In this document: piece after piece, positions 16,991-24,708 of the stretch
How positions within the stretch are numbered: the first letter of the stretch is position 1
Layout: each line of letters begins with the position of its first letter
Assembly (NCBI RefSeq): GCF_002013465.1
Contig: NZ_MAFC01000003.1
Span: 62,001-126,000, forward strand
From: Mycobacterium sp. D16R12
GTDB taxonomy: Bacteria > Actinomycetota > Actinomycetes > Mycobacteriales > Mycobacteriaceae
Length of the DNA: 64,000 nt
Direction: 5' to 3'
Position numbers and translations under genes: made by a program
The notes under the pieces: model-generated
Database searches by the model: none
The model's input: only the letters and a program-made list of their open reading frames with translations
What the model was told of the DNA's origin: nothing

Positions 16991-18377
16991 AGTTTCATGT
17001 CGAGATAGAGCAAGCATGACGACGGCTAAGCCTCGCGTACTCGACTTCACAAACAGCGACCAATGGTCTCCAGAAGCGATATTCAAGGTGCTCTCCCATG
17101 GCCGTCGGCTCGAACGGCCGGAAGACTTGGACAGACCGTCCTTCAAGATCATCAAACGCCCCGATGGGACGCTCAAGGTGATTGAGAAAGAAATCCCACA
17201 CGAGCGGATTGTGCGCGCGGCAGAACTCTGGGCTGAGATGCACAAGCGACCCGGCTTCAAGCCGCATCACTTCTTCAAACACCCTGAGCTGGCTGACATT
17301 AACTCGATAATGCTCAGGCGGAGGGTCGAAGAATACCTAGCGAAGAATCCCCAACCCGGCCGCTCCGGCAAGAGTGGCGACAACGACCGGCCACGGGTGT
17401 GGAACGCCAAAGACCTTGAGTCGGCCAAGCCCAAGTCGTGGCTAGCTAAGCACCGTATCCCTCGTAGTGGTGTCACTGTTCTTGTTGGTGATGAGGGTAT
17501 CGGTAAGTCGCTGTTCTGGGTGTGGATCGTCGCGGCTGTCACCACTGGTGATGCATTGCCTGAGTATGGGATTCCTGAACGTGAGCCTCAGCATGTGCGG
17601 CTGGTGCTCACTGAGGACGACTGGTCAACGGAGGTCCGACCGCGCCTTGAGCTCTCGGGGGCTGACCTTGACTACGTGTCGGTGATCTGTGAGAAGAAGG
17701 ACGGATCAGGTAGTCCCACCTTCCCATCTGACGACATGGACTTGCTCTACGAGAGGACGGCGGACGGTGCCACACCAGTTTTGGTGATCGTTGACGCATG
17801 GCTCGACACCGTTCCTGGCGGACTCAATGTGCAAACCCCACAAGATGCACGATTGGCGTTGCACCCATGGAAGGACGTTGCGGTCCAGACCAGCGCGGCT
17901 GTTCTGCTGATGACGCACACGAACCGGGCCAAGGGTAAGGCTCGGGACAAGTACGGCATCACCGGTGAACTTCGTAAGAAGGCCCGCATGACGCTGTTCG
18001 CCCAAACCAACGACCGCAAGCAGCTCCTCATAGGCCCCGAAAAGGCTAATGGGACAGCCATTGTGCCGTCGTCGGTGTTCTCGATCGATGTGGTGCAGGT
18101 ACGCCCTCCCACTGACGACGATGATGGCACTGTGGCTCGGCTCGAGTTCGTCGAAGACTCCGATCACACCGCAGGGGAGATCGCCGATTCAGACGGTATG
18201 AGCCCTGAGCAGATGTGGTTGATCAACCAGCTCGCGGAGGGGCCGCAGAAGAACGTCATCGAGAGAGCCATCGCGGAAGGCTTCAAGGCATACAGGATTC
18301 GGCTGGCTGCTAAAGAACTGAAAGTCAAGTTCGAGAGGGTGGGTTTTCCGGCTGAGTCGCAATGGTCGTTGCCGTGA
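16968..18377 (+). CDS. RepA-like replicative ATPase/helicase (AAA_25 type)
   Basis: The 469-residue protein has a RecA-fold ATPase core. Walker A is VGDEGIGKS (about residues 173-181), Walker B is VLVIVDAWLD (271-280), and a later motif, LLMTHTNR (313-320), precedes ITGELRKKAR. This is the arrangement of RepA-type hexameric helicases of plasmids, satellites and small prophages. The C-terminal ~70 residues may form a winged helix that binds DNA. The start at 16968 has GAGAGGTGG 7 bases upstream; an alternative ATG is at 17016. The gene is followed at once by an iteron array, the expected cognate origin. No primase (TOPRIM or archaeo-eukaryotic) motif is seen. Confidence 0.82.
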   Translation: MDSTLRVEVSCRDRASMTTAKPRVLDFTNSDQWSPEAIFKVLSHGRRLERPEDLDRPSFKIIKRPDGTLKVIEKEIPHERIVRAAELWAEMHKRPGFKPHHFFKHPELADINSIMLRRRVEEYLAKNPQPGRSGKSGDNDRPRVWNAKDLESAKPKSWLAKHRIPRSGVTVLVGDEGIGKSLFWVWIVAAVTTGDALPEYGIPEREPQHVRLVLTEDDWSTEVRPRLELSGADLDYVSVICEKKDGSGSPTFPSDDMDLLYERTADGATPVLVIVDAWLDTVPGGLNVQTPQDARLALHPWKDVAVQTSAAVLLMTHTNRAKGKARDKYGITGELRKKARMTLFAQTNDRKQLLIGPEKANGTAIVPSSVFSIDVVQVRPPTDDDDGTVARLEFVEDSDHTAGEIADSDGMSPEQMWLINQLAEGPQKNVIERAIAEGFKAYRIRLAAKELKVKFERVGFPAESQWSLP

Positions 18378-18390
18378 TCACGTCGTTTTA

Positions 18391-18566
18391 TTGCACGACT
18401 GTCACGACTGGCGTTGACGTGCAGAAACGGGATTGCACGACTGTTGCATCACTGTTGAATGACTATTGCACCACTAGAGCCAGTCATAAACCAGTCGTTC
18501 AACAGTCGTGCAACCAGTCGTTCAGTGCATTCTTGCATGTCAAACCAGTTGTTTACAGTCGTTCAA
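18391..18566. repeat. 11-bp iteron array, probable replication origin of the element
   Basis: The unit TTGCACGACTG appears at 18391 and then as four tandem copies with an exact 11-bp period (18433, 18444, 18455, 18466; last three degenerate). After this the complement CAGTCGTKCAA appears at 18481 (degenerate), 18492, 18503, 18515, 18546 and 18556. The array therefore has a forward block and a reverse block around about 18478. It begins 14 bp after the RepA-like gene's stop, and an AT-rich stretch follows (18560-18640). Iterons in phase with the DNA helix next to a RepA-type gene are the hallmark of a plasmid- or satellite-type origin. Confidence 0.75.
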
Positions 18567-18635
18567 AAAATGAGTTCACGCGCGTACGAGCCCTCGTACA
18601 TACGATGAAATTAGCAGAGAAAGGAAATTAAAAAA

Positions 18636-18935
18636 ATGCCCACTGCTAAATTCAAGCATAATATCAACGGGTCCCGTGTAAATGGTCAGACCTACAATTA
18701 TCAGGGCAAGAGCATCTGGTTTGATGACGACTCACTGTGCCCGGACTGCACGACCCCCGCCGTGTGGATCGAGGGCGAGGATCTGGAAGAACCGTACGTC
18801 GCATATCAGTACCACGACGCCAGCTGCCCCGACGCACTCGCCCACGACGAAGACTGGCGATGGCCGATCTGGAACTCCAAGGGGCCAAACAAGACTCCTG
18901 ATGAGCTGTTCGCCGACTGGAAGCGTAAGCGATGA
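18636..18935 (+). CDS. Hypothetical protein of the element (zinc-ribbon-like)
   Basis: The 99-residue protein starts at the ATG at 18636, with AAAGGA about 10 bases upstream. It is acidic and Trp/Tyr-rich. CPDC (about residues 31-34) plus a later Cys in DASCPD could bind a metal, but a complete zinc site is not obvious. It has no membrane segment. Its stop overlaps the start of the next gene by 4 bp. Family unknown. Confidence 0.6.
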   Translation: MPTAKFKHNINGSRVNGQTYNYQGKSIWFDDDSLCPDCTTPAVWIEGEDLEEPYVAYQYHDASCPDALAHDEDWRWPIWNSKGPNKTPDELFADWKRKR

Positions 18936-19732
18936 CCGGCTCCCTGCAATCCGAACAGCGCCGGGTGCTGAGGAAGCTGCGGCTCCCGTGGAAGGCCAAA
19001 GGCTCTGGGCTGGCGAGCTTAGCTCAAGGGATACAGATCTCCGATGTGAAACATGCTGTAGCACTCCAGGTTAGAGAAGAGCAAGCCAAGAATGCAGCCG
19101 AACGAGAACGACGGGCTCAGATACGGCGGTTGGAAGAATCCGGCAGGCCTGACCGGTTGTCCGGTGTGGAACGGGAAGCCGAGCGACTGTTTGAGCTCGT
19201 CTGCGACCGACCGGGCATCACCAGAGCCGAATCCCTCGGTGTGGTCCCCAGCGAGGCCGGTTGGGATGACCTGGTGGCGTGCAGTGACATCGAGTTGGTC
19301 GTATTGGTACCCGGTAGGCCCGCTGGCGCCTTTTCGGCGGTGCGACTGATACACGCCCGCGATTCGATTATGAAGGCGCTCAGAGCCGCTCGTGGCGGCT
19401 GGGTCAACGTGCAGAAGTTGAGGGAAGCCTCGCCGTACTCGAATGGGTACAGGGGTGCAGCCATGAAGACGCTGGGCTGCATCGAATTTGATGGAAATAA
19501 CAAGTACAGGAGAATCATGGAATGCATTAGTGGACGTCACAATTACGAGCATCTGGGAGTGTCGTGCGATGACATGGACGCCCAACTTCGAGAGGCGCGG
19601 AGGATAGCTCTGATGCCGGGTACGTCGATACTGACGATGGAGGAAGCTCCGAAACACGGGCCGGGCATGTACAAATCTGGCTTCTCCCATGATGGTTCGG
19701 GTGAACCACATGCCGTTGAAATTGAGGATTAG
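18932..19732 (+). CDS. Hypothetical protein of the element
   Basis: The 266-residue soluble protein is translationally coupled (ATGA) to the preceding gene. The N-terminal ~75 residues are very basic and helical (SEQRRVLRKLRLPWKAKG ... QAKNAAERERRAQIRRLEES), suggesting DNA or RNA contact or a coiled coil. The middle part (SGVEREAERLFELVCDRPGI ... LIHARDSIMKALRAARGGWV) could form one or two winged-helix folds. No enzyme motif is visible. Located between the origin and the capsid gene, it could be a late regulator or a packaging-redirection factor; I cannot assign a family. Confidence 0.6.
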   Translation: MTGSLQSEQRRVLRKLRLPWKAKGSGLASLAQGIQISDVKHAVALQVREEQAKNAAERERRAQIRRLEESGRPDRLSGVEREAERLFELVCDRPGITRAESLGVVPSEAGWDDLVACSDIELVVLVPGRPAGAFSAVRLIHARDSIMKALRAARGGWVNVQKLREASPYSNGYRGAAMKTLGCIEFDGNNKYRRIMECISGRHNYEHLGVSCDDMDAQLREARRIALMPGTSILTMEEAPKHGPGMYKSGFSHDGSGEPHAVEIED

Positions 19733-19758
19733 AAATCCGTTCGGCGTGATGTAACATC

Positions 19759-19834
19759 GCTGGCACGCTTACACCAGCGGTTTCTCTAGGTGGCTATGCC
19801 GACGGGCTCACGGTTCCAATCCCACTTAGAGAAA
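19759..19834 (+). promoter_or_regulatory. Two hairpins in the capsid-gene leader
   Basis: The first is GCTGG (19759-19763) with CCAGC (19774-19778), 10-base loop. The second is TTTCTCTAGGTGG (19781-19793) pairing with CCACTTAGAGAAA (19822-19834): 13 pairs including one G-T, with a 28-base loop that itself holds a small GCCG/CGGT stem. The 3' arm ends 11 bases before the capsid ATG and contains the only purine-rich (GAGAAAG) ribosome-site candidate, so the stem could mask translation initiation. Confidence 0.55.
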
Positions 19835-19845
19835 GTAGTAAGCAG

Positions 19846-20679
19846 ATGAGTACCGTTATAACTCCCACCTCTCCCAAGGCTTTTGCCCTTGATGTGCAGG
19901 GGCTCGCCCCCGAATCGGTTATCCCCGAGAGCGTGCTGATCGAGGCCACCACCAAGGTTGGGCAGGTCGAAGGCGACCAGGTGTATGTCCGCGTTCCCGC
20001 GATCAATCTGGATGCAGACACTGGGTTCGTGCCTGAGGGCAACGACATTCCCGAAGCGGACCCGGATCTGTCCGAACTGATCTTGGCTACCGGTAAGGTC
20101 GCTGCGTTGGTGAAGCTTTCGCGCGAGCAGCTCTCGCAGCCCAACATCTCGGCGGTCATTACTCAAGAGGTCAACCGGGCCATGCAGGGCAAGGTCAACT
20201 GGGCCGCGCTTCAGCAGCCAGCGCCTGTATCCCCGGCGGTTTATCCGCCAGCCGGGCTGATGGCGTACGCGGTTGATGGTGGCACCATCGCTGACGACCT
20301 GGATTCGGTGATCGATGCTGTGGCATCCATCGAGGCACTGGGCGGCTCAGCGACAAACATCATCGCCGCTCCCGATGCGTGGGCAGCCATCGCCAAGCTC
20401 AAGGACGAGACCACCTCGAACCGATCGCTGATCGGTGCGGGCACCGAAAGCGCACAGCGTTCGCTGCTCTCTATCCCTGTGCGGGTCACCTCGGCCATGC
20501 CGACTAAGAAGATCCTGATCCTCGACAAGACCAAGACGTTGTCTGCGTACGGCGCGCTGAATGTCGCAGTGTCGGATCAGGTCTACTTCGGCAGTGACAA
20601 CATCGGTATCCGCGCAACCCTGCGGTTCGGCGTGGGATTCAGCAAGGCCGGCGCTGGCGTGAAGCTCAGCATCGCCTAA
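19846..20679 (+). CDS. HK97-type phage major capsid protein
   Basis: The 277-residue protein has HK97-fold capsid features: FVPEGNDIPEADPDLSELIL (E-loop and P-domain region) followed by GKVAALVKLSREQLSQ. Later come IIAAPDAWAAIAKLKD and LLSIPVRVTSAMP, and the C-terminal YFGSDNIGIRATLRFGVGF typical of the A and P domains. It starts directly with mature-like sequence, so no scaffolding delta domain or protease cleavage region is evident, and no protease gene is nearby. It would build the satellite's own, perhaps smaller, capsid, using helper portal, terminase and tails. It is followed by a strong terminator. Confidence 0.88.
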   Translation: MSTVITPTSPKAFALDVQGLAPESVIPESVLIEATTKVGQVEGDQVYVRVPAINLDADTGFVPEGNDIPEADPDLSELILATGKVAALVKLSREQLSQPNISAVITQEVNRAMQGKVNWAALQQPAPVSPAVYPPAGLMAYAVDGGTIADDLDSVIDAVASIEALGGSATNIIAAPDAWAAIAKLKDETTSNRSLIGAGTESAQRSLLSIPVRVTSAMPTKKILILDKTKTLSAYGALNVAVSDQVYFGSDNIGIRATLRFGVGFSKAGAGVKLSIA

Positions 20680-20688
20680 CCCAAACAG

Positions 20689-20730
20689 AAGGTCCCTCGG
20701 CTCAGCTCTCCTCCTGGGTCGGGGGACTTT
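20689..20730 (+). terminator. Strong hairpin terminator after the capsid gene
   Basis: AAGGTCCCTCGGCTCAG (20689-20705) pairs with CTGGGTCGGGGGACTTT (20714-20730) over 17 positions (four G-T) with an 8-base loop, starting 10 bp after the capsid stop. It separates the capsid gene from the convergent TIR gene and may work in both directions. Confidence 0.75.
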
Positions 20731-20851
20731 CTCATGGTCAAACCCCCTGGCACCCACACCCCCCAAGGCAGCGCCGCTCTACGTAGAGGCTTTAGCGCTC
20801 GAGCAAGATACGGTTTCCCCAAGCCTTTGTCGAAGCCCTCCGCGTTGATCC
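20731..20851. other. Non-coding spacer with a perfect palindrome
   Basis: No gene is seen between the capsid terminator and the end of the TIR gene. A perfect 12-bp palindrome CTCTACGTAGAG lies at 20777-20788. Confidence 0.35.
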
Positions 20852-21802
20852 TTAGAACGGGGGTTCGTCGTCGGGCCAAGAAGGGGCCGGTGGTTCAAAT
20901 CGGTCTACAAGTCCTTTGACCAAAACAGGCACCGCCGTGCCATCCACATTGGCGTTATACACCTGGTCGTTGGTTTGCACAGCGTATTCGAGTCGCCGCA
21001 ACTGCTCGGATTCTATGTTCGGCTGGTGCACGATGTTCGCCCAGATTGTCCGTGTGGTGTCATACGACCGAGAATTTACGAACGCCTCGACTAGCGACTT
21101 TACTGATACTTCGCGAAGACTCGGCTCGCGGACAACTGCCGTGAATATCTGGTGCGCGACCCAAACATCAGGAGCCGTAACGCCGTTCGGGATACACACA
21201 TCCTGATGTTCTTCGAGAAAACCATCTCGGGCCGCCGAACGATCGAAGCCCACGGGGCGAATGGGGAGAATCGGAAGACGCTTGGCCAGCGCCCAACCGA
21301 CCTCCTGATCACACCACTGACTGGTATGGAAATCATCAAGATTCACCACCGCCACGAAGAAGTGGCAGGTGTTTAGGCCAATCTTGATCTGATCACGCCA
21401 CGTGCGCGACGGGTGAATATCGTCGTGAGCTACGAAGGCGTCGATGCCGTAGCGAGCTTCCAGTATCTGCTTTACGCCACCTACCAAATGGCGGTCTGCG
21501 TGAACATGCGAAATGAACACCCGCGTGGGATTCAGCCCCCAGGGGCCGCCTGTCGATGGGATGCTTGCCGCGTGTCCTGCCGCTTCGCCCTCCAGAAATT
21601 CAACGATATCGGTCAGGACTTCGTCCGATGCTGGACTTAGAGAGTCGGTGGCGAACGCCGCCATGTCACCTTGGTACCAGTCGGGGTTGTCAGTCGATAA
21701 GCCGTACTGGCTCAGCGTCAGCGTCACGTCGGCTTCAGTCTGTGTGCCCAGAACCTGGGCAGCACGCTTGATGAGTCTGATGCGTTCGCCCGGCTTCACC
21801 AC
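20852..21802 (-). CDS. TIR-domain protein (candidate NADase effector)
   Basis: The protein has 316 residues. Residues 93 to about 190 form a TIR domain: TRVFISHVHADRHLVGGVKQ, a DAFVAHDDI segment, HFFVAVVNLDDF and SQWCDQEVGWALAKRLPILP. The Glu at position 167 in WCDQE is in the place of the catalytic Glu of NAD-cleaving bacterial TIRs. The N-terminal ~75 residues (LTLSQYGLSTDNPDWYQGDM ...) resemble small helical domains often fused to TIR or other abortive-infection effectors. The C-terminal ~120 residues are unassigned and end in a Pro-rich acidic tail. It starts GTG-GTG at 21802 with GGGA upstream, 87 bp downstream of the HNH gene on the same strand, so the two probably form an operon. Likely anti-phage effector; inference from family and context. 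Confidence 0.85.
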   Translation of the reverse strand: MVKPGERIRLIKRAAQVLGTQTEADVTLTLSQYGLSTDNPDWYQGDMAAFATDSLSPASDEVLTDIVEFLEGEAAGHAASIPSTGGPWGLNPTRVFISHVHADRHLVGGVKQILEARYGIDAFVAHDDIHPSRTWRDQIKIGLNTCHFFVAVVNLDDFHTSQWCDQEVGWALAKRLPILPIRPVGFDRSAARDGFLEEHQDVCIPNGVTAPDVWVAHQIFTAVVREPSLREVSVKSLVEAFVNSRSYDTTRTIWANIVHQPNIESEQLRRLEYAVQTNDQVYNANVDGTAVPVLVKGLVDRFEPPAPSWPDDEPPF

Positions 21803-21889
21803 TCAATCATCCCATGGGGGCGCCGCCCGAAGGCGTATCTTTGCGACCCGCAACAGCGGACAGGCCACAAAGCCCGAGTGTGCCAATCA

Positions 21890-23020
21890 TCATTCTTGCG
21901 CAGGTTGAGGTGAAGTGGGCTCGTCGGAGTCGTCGGGCCAATCATCGTATTCGCCAAAATCTGATTCTCTTTTCCAGGCGCCGTCCTCGCACCAAGCTGA
22001 TGAATCCGTGACGGTGAGTTCGACACTTTCCGCATCGACATCGTCATGGTCGGGCTCGAAGTACAGCGAGAATGCGCCTGTCGCCGTACCATCAACTTGT
22101 ACCCAGGCGGTTCCAGAGTCGGTGTTGGCATGAATAGCGACCAGTGATGATCCATCGGCCTCAAACCTTCCACCGATTCGGAACCCCTTGGGCGACTCAT
22201 AAACGAGTTCTTCAACCTCCACAACGACCCGCCCCGTTGGCTCTCCGATGTCTGGGTCAGACTGACCTCCGGAGAATAGATAATTCGCCATGCTAGACAC
22301 GAGCTCAGTATTGATCGCCTTTACGACTGCTCTCACTGGATAGGAAATCGATTCATCGAAATCACAGCTATAGACATCTTCCAGTATCACGCGAGCTCGC
22401 CGACCAGCCTCGTCCAACGTGACGATGACATGGTGCATCTCGTCGCCGTTTGCATTATCAAAGGGGTAATGTGACGGAGCCTCCAGCACGTCAGGAGCCG
22501 CTATTCGGAGCCTGTTCACCATCAATGGGCCGAACTCCATTAGCGTGTCTTTCACTTTCGGATCGTCCAGGTCCGCGACTGCTGCTACTTTTATTAGCGC
22601 TTTCGCGAGTTGATTCCTGTTCCCGAAGGCGTGAAATAACTTTTCAACTCGCGATTCAAGCTTCCTCGCCTTTCTTAGTCGACGGGTGAATACCGGGACG
22701 GCCTCGAATGTATCGTCACTTTTATCTTTGTTGCATTTTGGACAGATCGGAGCGAGGTTGTGAGGGGCGTCAATATCGAACCCAATTTCCACTTCTTTGG
22801 GCGATAGGCAGTCTCGAAGTACCTCATCGAGGCGCGAAGCGCTGAATCGGTACGACTGCGGGATTAAATGGTCTATCTGCATCACCGTGACGTCGAGTGA
22901 GCTGTCGTCGCAGAAGTAGCAGCGAAACCCCCACGCCTCGAAGAGCGCTGCACGCAGAATTCCGTTTTTGACGGCGTTTGAGCTGTAACGTGCGGGCGTG
23001 GCCACGCGTAGACGATACAA
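21890..23020 (-). CDS. HNH-endonuclease-domain protein
   Basis: The protein has 376 residues. An HNH fold with zinc-binding Cys lies near the N-terminus: CYFC (C34, C37), IDHLIPQSY (D50, H51), PHNLAPICPKCNKDKSD (N88, C93, C96, then K residues). The rest (about 110-376) is a large domain rich in beta segments (VELTVTDSSAWCEDGA etc.) with an acidic C-terminus and no family I recognise; it may sense a phage product or bind a partner. The TTG at 23020 lies only 28 bp inside attR; a GTG at 23005 is an alternative start. It is followed by the TIR gene. It could be a nuclease effector, a phage-DNA sensor or a homing-type enzyme; pairing with TIR favours defence. Confidence 0.82.
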   Translation of the reverse strand: MYRLRVATPARYSSNAVKNGILRAALFEAWGFRCYFCDDSSLDVTVMQIDHLIPQSYRFSASRLDEVLRDCLSPKEVEIGFDIDAPHNLAPICPKCNKDKSDDTFEAVPVFTRRLRKARKLESRVEKLFHAFGNRNQLAKALIKVAAVADLDDPKVKDTLMEFGPLMVNRLRIAAPDVLEAPSHYPFDNANGDEMHHVIVTLDEAGRRARVILEDVYSCDFDESISYPVRAVVKAINTELVSSMANYLFSGGQSDPDIGEPTGRVVVEVEELVYESPKGFRIGGRFEADGSSLVAIHANTDSGTAWVQVDGTATGAFSLYFEPDHDDVDAESVELTVTDSSAWCEDGAWKRESDFGEYDDWPDDSDEPTSPQPAQE

Positions 23021-23028
23021 CGATTAAC

Positions 23029-23068
23029 GGGTGTAAAGCCCAACTATCGACTATTCGATTGACACCAT
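23029..23068. other. attR of the integrated element
   Basis: Right junction. CGACTATT at 23048-23055 repeats the attL core. GGGTGTAAA (23029-23037) on the element side is the exact complement of TTTACACCC on the element side of attL, so that the joined attP has matching end arms. The sequence right of 23048 is host DNA leading to the ilvC terminator. Confidence 0.8.
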
Positions 23069-23100
23069 TCCCATTGAACGTCGACCGCAGAAAACGCAAA

Positions 23101-23131
23101 AGCCCCCGACACTCCGTAGAGTGCGGGGGCT
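23101..23131 (-). terminator. Intrinsic terminator of the ilvBNC operon
   Basis: In the ilvC direction, AGCCCCCG-CACTC pairs with GAGTG-(T)-CGGGGGCT around a 4-base loop (one bulged base), followed by TTTTGCGTTTT. It lies 15 bp after the ilvC stop and just outside attR. Confidence 0.85.
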
Positions 23132-23146
23132 TCTGACAGCGAAAAA

Positions 23147-24175
<1,029 letters not shown>

Positions 24176-24204
24176 TTACTTCTTCTTCTGACGTCTTTTG
24201 ACTT

Positions 24205-24708
24205 CTACTTCGCGGCGGCGATGGACCGCGGGCCACGCGACAGCGCGACCACACCGGATTGCACGATCTCCCGAATACCGTACGGGTCGAGCATCCGCAG
24301 CAGAGCATCCAGCTTGGACTGGGTGCCCGTCGCCTCGATGGTCACCGACTCCGGCGACACATCCACGACCTTGGCGCGGAACAGGTTCACCACTTCGATG
24401 ACCTGCGCGCGCACCGTCGCGTCGGCACGCACCTTGACGAGCATCAGCTCGCGGGCGACCGAATTCTCTTCGTCCTGTTCGACGATCTTGATCACGTTGA
24501 TGAGCTTGTTGAGCTGCTTGGTGACCTGTTCGAGCGGAAAATCGTCGACGGTGACGACGATAGTCATGCGCGAAATACCTTTGAGTTCGGTCGGGCCCAC
24601 CGCCAGCGACGCGATGTTGAATCCGCGCCGCGAGAACAGCGCCGAAACACGGGCGAGCACACCGGGACGGTCCTCGACCAGAACGCTCAGGGTGTGGGTG
24701 CTGGTCAT
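24205..24708 (-). CDS. ilvN: Acetolactate synthase small (regulatory) subunit
   Basis: The 167-residue regulatory subunit of acetohydroxyacid synthase has an N-terminal ACT domain ([20 protein letters not shown], then [10 protein letters not shown]), which in this family binds valine for feedback inhibition, and the usual C-terminal regulatory domain. Its ATG overlaps the ilvB stop (ATGA), ensuring matched synthesis of the two subunits. Confidence 0.96.
   Translation of the reverse strand: MTSTHTLSVLVEDRPGVLARVSALFSRRGFNIASLAVGPTELKGISRMTIVVTVDDFPLEQVTKQLNKLINVIKIVEQDEENSVARELMLVKVRADATVRAQVIEVVNLFRAKVVDVSPESVTIEATGTQSKLDALLRMLDPYGIREIVQSGVVALSRGPRSIAAAK

Larger units (their letters stand above)
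13412..23048. mobile_element. Serine-integrase phage satellite carrying a capsid gene and a HNH-TIR module
   Basis: The 9.6-kb element is bounded by reconstructed attL and attR. In order it contains: serine integrase, small unknown protein, two membrane proteins (reverse), HTH/excisionase-like protein, RepA-like ATPase, 11-bp iteron array, two unknown proteins, HK97-type capsid protein, terminator, TIR protein and HNH protein (both reverse). It has no recognisable terminase, portal, protease, tail or lysis gene. Size and plan recall the phiRv1/phiRv2 elements of M. tuberculosis and capsid-encoding phage-inducible islands. It would need a helper phage to spread. Base composition is visibly more AT-rich than the flanks around 16.6, 18.5 and 22.5-23 kb. 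It is inserted between the DUF2752 gene and the ilvC terminator. Confidence 0.85.

Noticed and set aside
18362-18631. 89-residue ORF after the RepA-like gene
   Set aside because: It runs through the iteron array; its repeated CTTV/CTTR segments are translations of TGCACGACTG repeats, and it has no ribosome site.
19781-19834. tRNA-like element in the capsid leader (GGTTCCAATCC)
   Set aside because: The acceptor-like stem is too long and the T-arm bases do not pair; no D or anticodon arm can be drawn.
13423-23037. TTTACACCC/GGGTGTAAA treated as direct-repeat att core
   Set aside because: The two copies are in opposite orientation; they are the outer arms of attP, while the direct repeat is CGACTATT.
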